From the NCBI GenBank assembly GCA_933207985.1, contig OW240921.1, positions 95,951,192-96,015,191 of the forward strand: DNA of 64,000 bases, read 5' to 3'. The position numbers and the translations under genes were made by a program. Below, one piece after another: positions 1-11,235 of the stretch (within the stretch, counting starts at the first letter, position 1; every line of letters begins with the position of its first letter). The stretch comes from Pelobates cultripes (lineage: Eukaryota; Chordata; Amphibia; Anura; Pelobatidae). Below the pieces are notes generated by a model. That model was not told the origin of the DNA. It was given only the letters and a program-made list of their open reading frames with translations, and did not search any database.

Positions 1-269
1 GTACCGAATTCAATAGGAATTGCCACTTTTATAAATTAAAACCAAAATTGCAACTAACCATATATATTTTTTTCATTTTATGAGAAATATTTATTGCAAT
101 GCTAGATGGCTCATATCATTCTGGGTTTAAATATTAGTTCAGTCTATATTAAGACAGGAGGTCTGGGGTCAGTAGCAGTCACTCGCTATTCCTGTAGGGA
201 GAAATGTTAGTATATAGGAAAAACAATGCTATCACTGAAGGAGGTAAATAAACAGAATGGCATCCAAAT
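1..269. other. AT-rich flank, no gene seen
   Basis: Moderately AT-rich sequence left of the first transposon. No open frame with recognisable coding content, no RNA gene and no terminal motif of a transposon was seen. Confidence 0.5.
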
Positions 270-271
270 TA

Positions 272-479
272 CAGTTGCAAGAAAAAGTATGTGAACCCTT
301 TGGAATGATATGGATTTCTGGTCATAAAATGTGATCTGATCATCATCTAAGTCACAACAATAGACAATCACAGTCTGCTTAAACTAATAACACACAAAGA
401 ATGAAATATTGCCATGTTTTTATTGAACACACCATGTAAACATTCACAGTGCAGGTGGAAAAAGTATGTGAACCCTTGG
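272..479. repeat. Left IR/DR of Tc1-like transposon
   Basis: Outer transposase-binding-type repeat at about 272-302 and inner repeat at about 455-478, both containing AAAGTATGTGAACCC. The arm is complementary to 1671-1883, with a small internal length difference and scattered mismatches. Confidence 0.88.
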
Positions 480-481
480 AT

Positions 482-1507
482 TTAATAACTGGTTGAACCT
501 CCTTTGGCAGCAATAACTTCAACCAAACGTTTCCTGTAGGTGCAGATCAGACGTGCACAACGGTCAGGAGTAATTCTTGACCATTCCTCTTTACAGAACT
601 GTTTCAGTTCAGCAATATTCTTGGGATGTCTGGTGTGAATCGCTTTCTTGAGGTCATGCCACAGCATCTCAATCGGGTTGAGGTCAGGACTCTGACTGGG
701 CCACTTCAGAAGGTGTATTTTCTTCTGTTTAAGCCATTCTGTTGTTGATTTACTTCTATGCTTTGGGTCATTGTCCTGTTGCAACACCCATCTTCTGTTG
801 AGCTTCAGCTGGTAGACAGAGGGCCTTAAGTTCTCCTGCAAAATGTCTTGATAAACTTGGGAATTAATTTTTCCTTCGATGATAGCAATCTGTCCAGGCC
901 CTGACGCAGCAAAGCAGCCCCAAACCATGATGCCCCCACCACCATACTTCACAGTTGGGATGAGGTTTTGATGTTGGTGTGCTGTGCCTTTTTTTCGCCA
1001 CACATAGTGTTGTGTGTTTCTTCCAAACAACTCAACTTTGGTTTCATCTGTCCACAGAATATTTTGCCAGTACTGCTGTGGAACATCCAGGTGCTCTTGT
1101 GCAAACTGTAAACGTGCAGCAATGTTTTGTTTGGACAGCAGTGGCTTCCTCTGTGGTATCCTCCCATGAAATCCATTCTTGTTTAGTGTTTTACGTATTG
1201 TAGATTCGCTAACAGGGATGTAAGCATTTGCCAGTGACTTTTGTAAGTCTTTAGCTGACACTCTAGGATTCTTCTTCACCTCATTGAGCAGTCTGCGCTG
1301 TGCTCTTACAGTCATCTTTACAGGACGGCCACTCCTAGGGAGAGTAGCAGCAGTGCTGAACTTTCTCCATTTATAGACAATTTGTCTTACCATGGACTGA
1401 TGAACAGCAAGGCTTTTGGAGATACTTTTATAACCCTTTCCAGCTTTATGCAAGTCAACAATTCTTAATCGTAGGTCTTCTGAGAGCTCTTTTGTGCGAG
1501 GCATCAT
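482..1507 (-). CDS. Tc1-like transposase, 341 aa, open
   Basis: Transposase that cuts and pastes its own element at TA sites. The frame runs from ATG at 1507 to TAA at 482 without interruption, and 341 residues is the usual family length. The N-terminal third (about residues 5-120) has the paired-like helix-turn-helix layout, with a GRPVK-type linker near residue 61 between its two DNA-binding halves. The catalytic domain shows all three acidic residues: first D in [11 protein letters not shown], second in QQDNDPKH, and E in [11 protein letters not shown]. The second D and E are separated by 34 residues (DD34E). A glycine-rich stretch ([11 protein letters not shown]) sits between the first two, as in the family. 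Two adjacent ATG codons open the frame; I chose the first. No missing key residue is visible, so the product could be functional. Expression would depend on nearby host promoters. Confidence 0.93.
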   Translation of the reverse strand: MMPRTKELSEDLRLRIVDLHKAGKGYKSISKSLAVHQSMVRQIVYKWRKFSTAATLPRSGRPVKMTVRAQRRLLNEVKKNPRVSAKDLQKSLANAYIPVSESTIRKTLNKNGFHGRIPQRKPLLSKQNIAARLQFAQEHLDVPQQYWQNILWTDETKVELFGRNTQHYVWRKKGTAHQHQNLIPTVKYGGGGIMVWGCFAASGPGQIAIIEGKINSQVYQDILQENLRPSVYQLKLNRRWVLQQDNDPKHRSKSTTEWLKQKKIHLLKWPSQSPDLNPIEMLWHDLKKAIHTRHPKNIAELKQFCKEEWSRITPDRCARLICTYRKRLVEVIAAKGGSTSY

Positions 1508-1670
1508 TCACATCAGGCAATGCTTCTTGTGAAAAGCAAACCCAGAACTGGTGTGTGTTTTTTATAGGGCAGGGCAGCTGTAACCAACACCTCCAATCTC
1601 ATCTCATTGATTGGACTCGAGTTGGCTGACATCTCAATCCAATTAGCTCTTGGAGATGTCATTCGTCTAG

Positions 1671-1883
1671 GGGTTCACATACTTTTTCCACCTGCACTGT
1701 GAATGTTTACATGGTGTGTTCAATAAAAACATGGCAACATTTCATTCTTTGTGTGTTATTAGTTTAGGCAGACTGTGATTGTCTGTTGTTGTGACTTAAA
1801 TGATGATCAGATCACATTTTATGACCAATTTGTGCAGAAATCCATATCATTCAAAGGGGTTCACATGCTTTTTCTTGCAACTG
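1671..1883. repeat. Right IR/DR of Tc1-like transposon
   Basis: Reverse-complement partner of 272-479. The inner direct repeat is at about 1671-1695 and the outer at about 1857-1883, ending in TTGCAACTG before the TA duplication. Confidence 0.88.
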
Positions 1884-2076
1884 TATCATGTCAGATATTC
1901 ATAAAGTCTTTTTTTTGTGAGAAGTGGCCACATCTCAAAACAGCTGTCAATACTTTTGTTTTTTGCCAGCAAATTTTATGGATGGCATCCATCCTTTCTG
2001 GAGACAGTTTGCAAAGTCATTGAAATAAACATCCCACAAATTCCATTTGTGGCTGGGCATTGCAAGACTCTTTTCC

Positions 2077-2572
2077 TTAAAGGACCACTATAGTGCCAGG
2101 AAAACATACTCGTTTTCCTGGCACTATAGTGCACTGAGGGTGCCCCCACCCTCAGGGACCCCCTCCCGCCCGGCTCTGGAAGGGGAAAGGGGTAAAACTT
2201 ACCTTTTTCCAGCGCTGGGCGGAGAGCTCTCCTCCTCCTCTCCGCCTCCGATCCTCCCCGCCGGCTGAATGCGCACGCGCGGCAAGAGCTGCGCGCGCAT
2301 TCAGCCCGTCGCATAGGAAGCATTTACAATGCTTGCCTATGGAAGCTGGCGTGCTCTCACTGTGAAAATCACAGTGAGAAGCACGCAAGCGCCTCTAGTG
2401 GCTGTCAATGAGACAGCCACTGAGAACCAGAAAGAGCTTAACCCATTCATAATTATAGCAGTTTCTCTGAAACTGCTATAATTATGAAAAAATGGGTTAA
2501 GCCTAGAAGGACCTGGCACCCAGACCACTTCATTAAGCTGAAGTGGTCTGGGTGCCTAGAGTGGTCCTTTAA
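2077..2572. mobile_element. TTAA MITE, family A copy 1 (string of hairpins)
   Basis: Non-coding element starting TTAAAGGACCACTATAGTG and ending GTGGTCCTTTAA, with TTAA at both borders as expected of piggyBac-type or Xenopus T2-type MITEs. It is almost entirely consecutive hairpins: a perfect 20-bp stem at 2086-2131, one based on CATAGGAAAGCAT near 2312-2341, one around the CTCACTGTGA motif at about 2349-2390, the CTCTAGTGGCTGTC stem near 2393-2424, an 18-bp perfect stem at 2448-2486, and a stem at about 2517-2556 based on CACCCAGACCACTTC. The apparent long frames over it are by-products of GC-rich hairpin sequence. It has no transposase and must have been moved in trans. Confidence 0.85.
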
Positions 2573-3749
2573 TAACTTTATATCCACACTGCAGCAGTGA
2601 AACAGATTATTCAACATATTATTGTCCGATAAGGCTATTAATCAATAAATCATCCCAGCACAGAGGCAATTGTGTGAATGTCTAGTGCTAAATCCTCGCT
2701 CAACTGTCCAACAAAAATAGATCCAGTCTCTGGGTGTCCCTGAGTCAGCCTGGGACAGTTAAGTCGAGGCTTCTGTGTCTGTTCTGTATCTTTTTATTCA
2801 AAGGCAAAATTCAATTAGAATTCCTTTGCCACATTTACATTGTAGTAAAAATAGTCCATGTCTACTGCTACTTAAAGATGTAGTTTATTTGAAAAGTAGC
2901 AGACATCCCCCTAGTGTCTGTATTAGAGGCTGGGCTGATGGTTTCAATACAATAGTAACAGCTATAACATTTTCTGGCTAATTGGGTTTTGCCAGTTGCC
3001 CAAATATCAGGAAAATCTCCTTGGGTGTGTGCAAGTCACTCATGGGCAGCATGGGATCAGCAGGCAGGTCACCCTCGATATGATCACCTAGAATCTCACA
3101 TAAAGTTTTAGATCACATATTTATTCTCAGACAATACAAATTCATGTTTTTTTTTAAAAACTTATTCTTATAATAGTTATTCATTAAGCTTGAAGCAATG
3201 AAACAACAGAAATTAACACTTATAATAGTGTATGTTTTTGATAGTGTAATTGTATGTATGTTCTGTGTCTGAGTGAGTGACAGGCACCAAATACCTTATG
3301 CATGGCTTGGCACCCATGTGGGTGCAGTTTTGGGTTTTATTGCTGCGGTGCACTTTTTTTCCACTCACACAATGCATATTACATTACAGAGGACGATAGC
3401 AATAAGACAAACCGTAACGTGCATTATTGATCTGGGAATATGCTCAGAGTCAAAGGGGGTTTATATTGTGTCTTGCTGTTTCATCTAATATTCTGAGTTT
3501 TTAGTTTGTCAATGAATTTATACTGTACATAAACAGCCCTTTAATACACCTCACATAAACAAAAAGAATAAAAATTTATCTGCGCTTCCTAAAACTGGTA
3601 TAAACAAAAAAAAACTAGTATAAATATATATAAGAACTGGGGATTCATAAAAAGAAAGAAGAAGACGTAAGAAATGCCTTAAGAAAAACGAAAGAGTCGA
3701 AAGACGATCAAATTTCTTGTTCATCCTCAAGAATAATTACTTCTGATTT
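2573..3749. other. Intergenic, no gene seen
   Basis: AT-rich anonymous sequence. The stretch around 2690-3110 has the feel of an old dispersed repeat but I could not assign it. No splice-competent coding segment or RNA gene was recognised. Confidence 0.4.
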
Positions 3750-4783
3750 GACGGTAATCATTACCTCCAGAAGACAGGGACAATGATGGGGACCAAATTT
3801 GCCCCCAGTTTTGCAAATTTATTCATGGGAGACTGGGAGGAACAACACATTTGGAAAGAGCAAACATGGAGTAACAACATCATCCATTATAGGAGAGATA
3901 TTGACAACATCTTTTTTTTTTTTATCTGGTAAGAAAAACAAGATATTTTGAAACAGTGTCTACAATCCCGGAACAAAAACTTCTGGTGCGTGCGTTTGAA
4001 TACAACATACAGCAAGAGGTCAGTTGGATTCCTTAATCTGATGATTTATATTAAAAATGGACAAATAAAAACTCATTTTGTAAGGTTGTAGGTGTCAACA
4101 GTTTCATTTTGAAAAATAGCTTTAATCATCCTGCTTGGTTAAAAAATGTTCCTTTTAATGACCTTCGGAGGATAAGGTGTAACTGTACAGATTATGATAT
4201 GTACCACCAACAAGCAGAGAGAATTCAAAAAAATTAATAGAGGAAAAAAAAAAAGATCCTTCTGAACTAAGCAGAAGGTGGATAAGCTTGAGAGACATAT
4301 GATGTTGAAAAAATAAACAAGCCATTGAAGGACAAGAAGAAAATACTTTCACCTATAATACTTGACTACAACAAAGAAAACTTGTGTCTGAAGAAAGTGA
4401 TTAGAAAGCATTGACACCTTTTAAAAAAATGATACATTTTAAAGGACTTTTTTTTAAAGGTTCTTAAGGACCTTTTTTTTTTTTTACCAGAAAAACCCAG
4501 AATCATTTTTAGGGGAGCTCCGAATATAAACAGACGTTAATAGGAAGTCATAACATTCCGACAAAGAAGAAGCAAAGGAAAATAAAAGGTTTCTTCCCGT
4601 GTATTAAATGTGTAGCTTGCACAAAACAATCAGTGAAAGGAATCCAAAAAATCATTTCTAACTATTCCCAAAAATATTTTTCAATTAAAGATTTTCTAAC
4701 ATGTCAGAGATTGAGGGTCTATGTCTTACAATGCCCATGCAGCTTACAGTATGTGGGACAAACAAAAAGGAAACTGTATATAA
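3750..4783 (+). pseudogene. Penelope-like retroelement, RT and GIY-YIG part (decayed)
   Basis: Remnant of a Penelope-like retrotransposon polyprotein, recognised from the family layout of reverse transcriptase followed by a GIY-YIG endonuclease. A conceptual reading from 3786 gives a block beginning MGTKFAPSFANLFMG, typical of the reverse transcriptase core. The expected YIDD-type catalytic motif follows but is altered (DIDN). Further on, near 4125-4215, a block with NHPAWLKNVPF and RRIRCNC resembles the thumb region. From about 4590 a Cys-rich segment with CPCSLQYVGQTKRKL matches the start of the GIY-YIG domain. Frames shift and stops intervene, so no product is expected. At 4783 an hAT transposon interrupts the frame, which resumes at 7119. 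This is family knowledge applied by eye; a profile search would confirm it. Confidence 0.75.
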
Positions 4784-4982
4784 CAGTGGTTCCCAAACTT
4801 TCTAGGTTCATGGCACCCTTAATATTTCAATATTTTTCCAAGGCACCTCACGTCAAAATTTCTAGGTTGTATATCTGTACAGCGCTGCGGCATTTACTGG
4901 CACTATAGTGTAATTTATAGTGTTGGTGTTTGAAGAGATGCTTGTATATAGTTTTAGTTTTTTAGTAGGGAGGTGTGTTTGT

Positions 4983-6124
4983 TAGGGTTGTGCATGGGGA
5001 AAATATTCGGTTCGGTTCGGCTCGGCATTCCGAAATTCGGTATCTGCACTTCGGAACTTCGGAACTTCAGCACTTCAGATGTTCTCTTGCAGCCGCTTAG
5101 TAGATAACTCCCTAATTCCCACGGTATTAGAGAGCTATCTACCAAAAGGCTGAAAGACCTAAATTGGTCTTTCAGTCAAATTTACTAATACTAAGTTAAG
5201 ATTACTTAGTATTAGTAAATTCTGCCCCTACTAGCTATACCGCGAGTAGGGGCAAGTCTAGTAAACAGTGAGCAGCCATTTGATGTCTTCTTTTTTCTAA
5301 AATCTTCTTTTTTCAGCCCCAAAAAAGGCCAAATAAAAAACCATAATAACCTCGCGCTTTGAAAAAAAAACAAAAAAAAAACCCAGAGCGCAAAAAATCA
5401 GACGAAAAAAATCCCCAATGCTGAAAAAATAAACCATCTTCACCTATGGAGGGTACCGTGCAGACTGTGTTCCGCAGGGAGGGGGAGGCTTAAAAAGCCT
5501 TGCCCCGTCCTGCAATTAGGCTTAGAGTACTCTGGTTGGTTGGTTTAAGCCATCCAATCAGAGTGCTCTGACAGGTAAATGAAGAGACTGACAAATCCAA
5601 CCAATCAGAGTGCTCTATGTCATTTTACACAGCGTGGGAAAGTTCTTTTTTCCCCACACTGTGTAATTTGACTCATAACAATACTCTGGTTGGTTGATTG
5701 AAAGCAACCAATCAGAGAGTTATGAGTCAAATTACACAGCGTGGGAATTTTTTTTTTTTAGGTCTTTCAGCCTTTTGGTAGATAGCTCCCTAATACCGTG
5801 GGAATTAGGGAATTATCTACTTATTCATTCCCCGTCCATTGACTGGCTAAGTAACTTACATTTTATATGAATGTGTTACTTGATTGTTGTAATTATTGCA
5901 AAAGCTTACAGCTGAATTCTGGCTACGTTTGTATACTTTTTATTTAAACTGGTATACAGTGTAACATTCTTCATTCTTCCACTGGGCATATTAGTACTTC
6001 AGCAATTCTGTGCTTCGGAACTTCGGCAATTCAGCTATTCGGACATTCGGAATTATCCGAATGTCCGAATTGCCCGAAATTCTTCCGAATTGACATTCGG
6101 AACAAAACGAATTGCACATGTCTA
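4983..6124. mobile_element. hAT-type MITE nested in the hAT element
   Basis: A 1,142-bp element with imperfect termini (left TAGGGTTGTGCAT, right read inward TAGACATGTGCAATTCG) and a perfect 8-bp duplication GTGTTTGT at 4975-4982 and 6125-6132. Both ends carry arrays of TTCGGAA-like motifs in opposite orientation. No coding capacity. The centre is occupied by a further MITE at 5100-5820. Confidence 0.85.
5100..5820. mobile_element. Harbinger-type MITE, innermost of the nest
   Basis: A 721-bp foldback element with inverted ends of about 61 bp: 5100-5160 (GTAGATAACTCCCTAATTCC at its start) mirrored by 5760-5820, with few mismatches. It is flanked by TTA at 5097-5099 and 5821-5823, the three-base TWA duplication of PIF/Harbinger elements. 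The interior has further inverted blocks around CCAATCAGAG (about 5540-5720), so almost the whole element can fold. No coding frame. Confidence 0.8.
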
Positions 6125-6361
6125 GTGTTTGTATGTAATGTTTGCGTTTGATTGCAGGGGTGTGTTTGAATGTTATGTTCACTTTTAAATGCGGGTGTAC
6201 ATTTGTGTGTAGTATTTGTGTTTGAGTGAAGGGGTCTGTTTGTATATCCTTTTGGAATTTGAATGCACGGATGTGCTTGTATGTAATATTTGTGTTAGAT
6301 TGCAGGAGTGTGTTTGAATATTGTGCTGGTGTATGACTGCTTAAATGTATGCACATACACT

Positions 6362-6905
6362 ATCACATACATACATACATACTTACACAGATATACAGAC
6401 ACACAAATTCATATAGACACCGACATGTACACACACATAGATACACACTAACACATACAAACACCTAAACTCACGCATACACCGATATATATGCAAACAC
6501 GCACCCTGACACTCACAAACATTGATACATGCACACACCATGATACAGATACACACACTGACATAAAAACACACACAATGACACACAGATGCACATACAC
6601 ATATCCTGACACACAGATGTGTGCACACACACAGACACACACTGACACAGAAGCACACTGACATATATACACACACAAAGATGCACAACCTGACACACAC
6701 ACATACATGCACACTCTGACACACACACACAGATGCACAACCTGACACACACACACAAAGATGCACACACTGACACACTCATACATACACACACACACTC
6801 ATACATACACGCGCACACACACTCACTCATACATACACACACACACACATACATACATTCACACACACTCTTATACATACACACACTCTCATACATACAC
6901 ACACG
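6362..6905. repeat. CA/CATA-rich simple repeat
   Basis: Long degenerate tract of ACAC, ACATAC and ACACTG units inside the hAT element. It produces long Cys/Val-rich open frames on the minus strand that are not genes. Similar tracts occur in the other hAT copies of this window. Confidence 0.9.
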
Positions 6906-6912
6906 CATAACA

Positions 6913-6948
6913 CTGGGAGGAAGTGACAGGCTGTCACTTCCTCCCAGC
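6913..6948. repeat. Short perfect hairpin near the hAT right end
   Basis: CTGGGAGGAAGTGACAG is followed almost at once by its reverse complement. A related sequence lies near 63170-63205, suggesting that the same element family contributed there. Confidence 0.7.
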
Positions 6949-7118
6949 CGGCTGACATTACAGGTCCCCGGTCGTAGTCTTAAAGGGACCCTGTTCAGCA
7001 GTAATGTTTCCCCGATACTATAATCATAGCACCGGGGAAACATTACGCGGCACCCCGTGTGCCTGTCGGTGCACTCTGGGGTACCACGGCACACAGTTTG
7101 GGAACCGCTGGTATATAA

Positions 7119-7330
7119 GAATCAGAGAACATATGAGCAACATAACTAAAGGTTACAAACAGCACATTTCCAAGAAGCTCATAATGCCAATGCTAGCTTA
7201 TTAAGATTTACTGCTATTTTTGAAGTTCCCAAACATTGGCGAGGAAAGATTAGGAAAAATGGACATGAAGTGGACGTTCCTATTGGACATTTTACTGCTG
7301 AAAGCTTTAAATGCGGATTTTGAGTTATGT
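7119..7330 (+). pseudogene. Penelope-like element, C-terminal remainder after the hAT
   Basis: Continues the GIY-YIG domain broken at 4783. The reading resumes with an Arg-rich REHM segment and a KQHISK block typical of the end of this domain, then a PKHWRG motif and a short terminal block near 7290-7325 in another frame, so at least one frameshift lies here. No intact product. The AT-rich stretch to about 8340 may be the 3' untranslated part of the same element, but I could not confirm its end. Confidence 0.65.
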
Positions 7331-8955
7331 CATGTTTTTCAATTTTATTTATGTTTTTAAAATACATTTATTTATTGTTTCATATATTTTTCTATTGACA
7401 TACTTCATACAATATGTTTTAGTATTTACCAGAAGGAAGAATAACAACGTGTTGCATTTTTTGATTTTGATGGGTCCATATATATTTGATAAATTATTTT
7501 CAAGATTAATTTTACATTTTTCATTGGGATGTGACTCAGACTAATGATTTATTAATTTTAAAAAAAATGTTTTATACATTTTCAGTAAGTTTAACATTTA
7601 TTAATTACAGTTTTTTTTAGCACAGATGTTTTCTTTGGAATCAATTTAAAAATTACTAGTGCATCTCCTTTTGTTGCTGTGAGAACCCAAGACTAACATA
7701 ATATCCGACCGATGGTCTCTTGAAAAAAGCTAACGTTATCACAATTTTCTTGACACTATGTAAAACAAGTTAAATATTAGTATCCTTTTTAAGAAGAATA
7801 AATTTTTACTTTCATTTTAGAACCAGCATTTCTCTATTATAAAAAGTAACAGATACTTAGTGAAACACACTGGTTTCAAGACTACGAGGAATCGTTTTGG
7901 AATCCTTAATTTTAATACTGTGTTGGTTACCATGGAAATCCTCACGTTTCTTTTTTGATCCATTTCTATCACAATTTTTTTTTTTTTAAATAGCTCCTTT
8001 TTCTTTTAGTTTTTGCAATACTGAGCGGAACTCACATAGCTTAATACATTTTTTAGCAGGATGGAGGAAATCAGTTTAGATATTTTAAGCACGGGTTTCC
8101 ATGGCAACCCGAAACATAACATTTTTTTAAATTAATTATTTGTAAATAAATAGGAAAAAAAATAATGTTCTAATTTTATATTTGAACTAATTGTACTATT
8201 AAGATACTCTCATGCCATAAATTGTATTGTGTGTAAAGATCAGAGACAATCTACATAATTAGTACTGCACCTTTAAATATTCATGAAATTTTGGAAGCAT
8301 ATGAGCATTATTTATAAAGCAGGCAAAATGTGTCTGGACGTTCAGACTCCAACAATTCTCATCCTGAATATTGATCGGAAGGTAAGAACAACCTTTGTTT
8401 TACATATTGGAAGACATCTGGGAAACATTTTTAATATTGTTCCCTGAAGGCTAATGTTAAGGACTATAAAGACTTTTCTCCCCCCTCAGCTCTCTGTGTG
8501 CCTCTTCTCCCTCCCTGAGCCCTCCGTGTGCTCCCCCCAGCCTTCTGTGTGCCTCTCCTCCGCCCTTTGTGGTTTCTTCCCCCCGTGCCAGCCTGCCTCT
8601 CTCCTCGTAGCCGAGCAGCAGACAGTGGTAGAGGAGCTTCTGTTTCCTCTCCCTTGTCTGACAGGAAGCAGTGCTGTGAGCACTTCCTGTCAGACCGGGT
8701 TGACATTACAGAAGCTCCTCTACCGCAGTCCGCTGCTCCCCTCCAGCTGGTCACCTTAAGACTGCGAAAATAAACTGTGTATATGACTGCAGACAAGGTG
8801 GCGAGTATGATGGCGATGTGTGTTATATGCCAGGGGGGTTGTTATATGGCAGAGAGGGTATTATAATAAGGTGGGGTATATTTTAGCTAGGGTATTATGA
8901 GAATGTGGGTGTTATATTGCAAAATAAAATATTAATGATAAATTTAATTACACTT
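7331..8955. other. AT-rich region, possible retroelement 3' tail, no gene
   Basis: AT-rich sequence with two similar motifs around CCATGGAAA/CCATGGCAAC (7930 and 8098), plausibly the 3' end of the Penelope-like element. From about 8450 it becomes pyrimidine-rich and includes an inverted repeat with arms near 8619-8646 and 8706-8735 around GTAGAGGAGCTTCTG, enclosing a smaller CTGACAGGAAG hairpin. That part resembles the interior of non-autonomous hAT copies elsewhere in the window. No gene recognised. Confidence 0.4.
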
Positions 8956-8957
8956 TT

Positions 8958-9096
8958 CACTGGGGGCGGCAGTATCCCCGGATGCTGTGCCCCCTGCTGC
9001 GGTGCCCCAAGATGGCCATTCCTGTTGCGAGCTGTGTCGGCTGCCGTGGCACCCTGTGTGGCCGCACAGCTCGCACACCCCTAAGACCATCCCTGG
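8958..9096 (-). mobile_element. hAT terminal fragment (same family as 28050-30310)
   Basis: Read on the minus strand from 9096 it begins CAGGGATGGTCTTAGGGGTG and then GCGAGCTGTGCGGCC, closely matching the left end of the element at 28050. The other end is not found, so this is a truncated or strongly diverged copy. Confidence 0.65.
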
Positions 9097-9281
9097 TGAA
9101 GACAAATAATTCCTTTATATAAACCTTTAAAGTAATTTCATCACAATGGATTGCCTTGGTGACCAGGCTGTATTGGGATGTCTTTGCTAAATACACCGAA
9201 GAGTCCATGTTTGTTCAGGGGTTTCAGGGACCAGATAGTGAGGATGGCATGAAATAGAATGCAATATATTTTATACGGTCC

Positions 9282-9723
9282 TTAACAGACCACTAAAGTC
9301 ACCCAGGACTCTGTCTTATATAAGTCTTCAGAGCAAAACATTACAGATTTTTGGAGGTTTTTAGGGCTCGATCCAACTCCAGTGGCTTCTCATACTGACA
9401 GTCACTAAAAGCGCTTCTGCAGAAACTCGGACACATGACTCAGATGACTCCCATAGGAAAGCATTGATTCAGATGCAATGCTTTCCTATAATAAAGCTTG
9501 GATACACACTCTGCACTGTATGAGGATTGGACCACGCTGCAGGAGGCTATACCTACTCTATGATGTTATGGGAGGCGGAGAGGTAATCAGCACCTCATTA
9601 AGTAAAACTTTAATTTTCTGAATTTGTACTGCAAACAGCTGGGGAACCAAAATATACTTAATGGCAGGGACACTAAAACGTTAGGAATAGAGGTTTGTAT
9701 CTAACGCGTTAGTATTCCTTTAA
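9282..9723. mobile_element. TTAA MITE, family B
   Basis: Non-coding element bordered by TTAA at both ends (left TTAACAGACCACTAAAGTC, right TATTCCTTTAA). It contains the hairpin CCATAGGAAAGCATTGA/CAATGCTTTCCTAT shared with family A. The termini are diverged from the better copies. Confidence 0.65.
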
Positions 9724-10638
9724 GTCCTGTAGATCTGTTTGTTCTCCATTTATAACAGTCTCTCTTAATGTGTCTGGTGATCTGCTTGCTTTATGGAAAT
9801 ATATTTAAAGGACATCCAATACTACAGAAAGAGAATTATGCTGTTTTTTTTTTAGCATTTGTTGAAAGAGCTGTGTGAAAATTATTGTAGAAGAATGTGT
9901 CTATTTTCAACAAGGAACATAAGTATTTAGAAAATTGGGCAGACTAGATACGCCGAAAGGTTCTTTTTTTTTTTTTAATTTCTCCATTTTATTGATTTTT
10001 TTTAAGTCATATAAATACATCATTTGCATTAGAATCAAACATCAATATTATTACATGTCTTCACTGAATACAAAGCTTACAAATTTGGTAAATGGACCCA
10101 ATAAGTTAGTTTACTTCTTTAGATGTCTATAAGAATAATTACGTACTAAATTTCAGTAACATCAGGGCGGAATGGTTCTCATCTGCTGTCACGTCACGTT
10201 CTATGTTTCTATATATATTTAAAAAACTATCAAACGTCCATGCATAGACTGTAGTAATTCTCATTGTTGTTTTTATTTATTTTTTATGTTGCATGTTTCC
10301 AACTTCATGATTCCAGGTTTTTAATGCGTCACTGCTTCTTTCAATAGAAGGTGAATATAGATACCGTGTTAAAGGTCACATTCTTTCTAAGTAAGTTCCC
10401 CGTTTGAGGAAACTTTTAATTAATCTTTTTTTTTTTTTTTTCAATATTTATGCCTAAACATATTTATTTACAGAGTGCTATTGAGTGAGGTTATACTGTG
10501 AGATTTAGTCACCAGAGGAAATTAGATATCTCTCGCATTCTAGCTTGTTTAGTTTACAAACTAAGTTAAAAAAAAGAACATTTTGTTTAGTGCCACTCTA
10601 ATTCAGGAAGTCACATGGAAATAATGTGACATAGTGGC
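9724..10638. other. Intergenic, dispersed repeat remnants
   Basis: AT-rich. At about 10155-10215 the reverse strand carries the motif ATAGAAACATAGAACGTGAC followed by GCAGATGAGAACCATTC, a dispersed amphibian repeat also seen on the plus strand at 63585-63660. No gene recognised. Confidence 0.45.
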
Positions 10639-10662
10639 TTAACCTTTTGCTTGCCAGAGCAG
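10639..10662 (+). mobile_element. Possible piggyBac-type terminus
   Basis: TTAACCTTTTGCTTGCCAGA resembles, from memory, the start of Xenopus Uribo-type piggyBac ends. A partner end was not located downstream, so this is only a candidate. A second similar start is at 32346 (TTAACCCTTTGCTCGC). Confidence 0.3.
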
Positions 10663-11039
10663 TTTTGTATTTCTTCTGCCTTCCTGACCAGTGCTTGCAT
10701 GTGGACTTCCCGAACGTGCCAAATACGCCGACTGAGAGGCGAATACTTTTAGGCTTGCTGATAGAGAGAGGGATGCTGCATGCTTGCGGTGCCTCTCTTT
10801 TTATACGGATATGACTTCTAGCATAATTTCCTGTTCTGGCAGTGCCATGTCATCACTGACACCCTGTACCCACACTTTTTGGGGTCTCAGGGTTGACATA
10901 GAACAGTCAGTGTCCATCTCAGTATTTAAATAAAGTTTTAACCCTCAAGTCATTGCTCTGTCGTGGTTTCTTCTTGGTTCGTTGTATAGTGCGTTATATT
11001 TCTCTTGATTTTCTGGTTATTCAGTTTTTGTTTGTTTAC

Positions 11040-11235
11040 TGACTCTCCTGGCCTCTGTAATCCTGACCTGGCTAGTTATATCGTATTTCCGTATTTCTGG
11101 TATCCTGATCCTGGCTAGGTTTATGTTTACGGTTTCTCTCTTTTTTCACATTAAACCCAGCCATTCTAAGGTCCAATAACACGTCCTTTCTGTCCTCGTA
11201 TGCCTGACCTTTACTTGTAAGTTGGGTAGTGTAGC
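11040..11235 (-). repeat. Dispersed repeat R, copy 1
   Basis: On the minus strand this reads GAATGGCTGGGTTTAATGTG followed by repeated AGCCAGG-TCAGGA-type segments. It belongs with 12020-12165 and 18770-19010. Probably a fragment of a retroelement or of its untranslated region; identity not established. Confidence 0.45.

Larger units (their letters stand above)
272..1883 (-). mobile_element. Complete Tc1-like (DD34E) transposon
   Basis: A 1,612-bp DNA transposon bounded by CAGTTGCAAGAAAAAG at the left and its reverse complement at the right. It is flanked by the TA duplication expected for Tc1/mariner (270-271 and 1884-1885). The ends are long inverted repeats of about 210 bp. Each contains an outer and an inner copy of a motif like AAAGTATGTGAACCC, the IR/DR arrangement known from Sleeping Beauty-type elements. 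One uninterrupted transposase frame lies between the repeats on the minus strand. Having both ends, the TA duplication and an open frame makes this the least decayed transposon in the window. From memory, closely similar termini occur in fish, lamprey and frog Tc1 families reported to have moved horizontally; that needs a search. Confidence 0.95.
4784..7110. mobile_element. Non-autonomous hAT transposon in the Penelope-like element
   Basis: A 2,327-bp insertion bounded by CAGTGGTTCCCAAACT and, on the other strand at the right, CAGCGGTTCCCAAACT. These are typical hAT terminal inverted repeats. It is flanked by a perfect 8-bp duplication, GTATATAA, at 4776-4783 and 7111-7118. The host Penelope-like coding sequence reads up to the left duplication and continues after the right one. 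No transposase coding is visible. The interior holds a second hAT-type MITE (4983-6124), a long CA-rich tract and a hairpin at about 6913-6948. Confidence 0.9.

Noticed and set aside
6383..7094. Cys/Val-rich minus-strand frames of 116-193 residues
   Set aside because: Produced by the CA/CATA tract; no signal peptide context, no conserved spacing, and similar frames appear over every CA/GT tract in the window.
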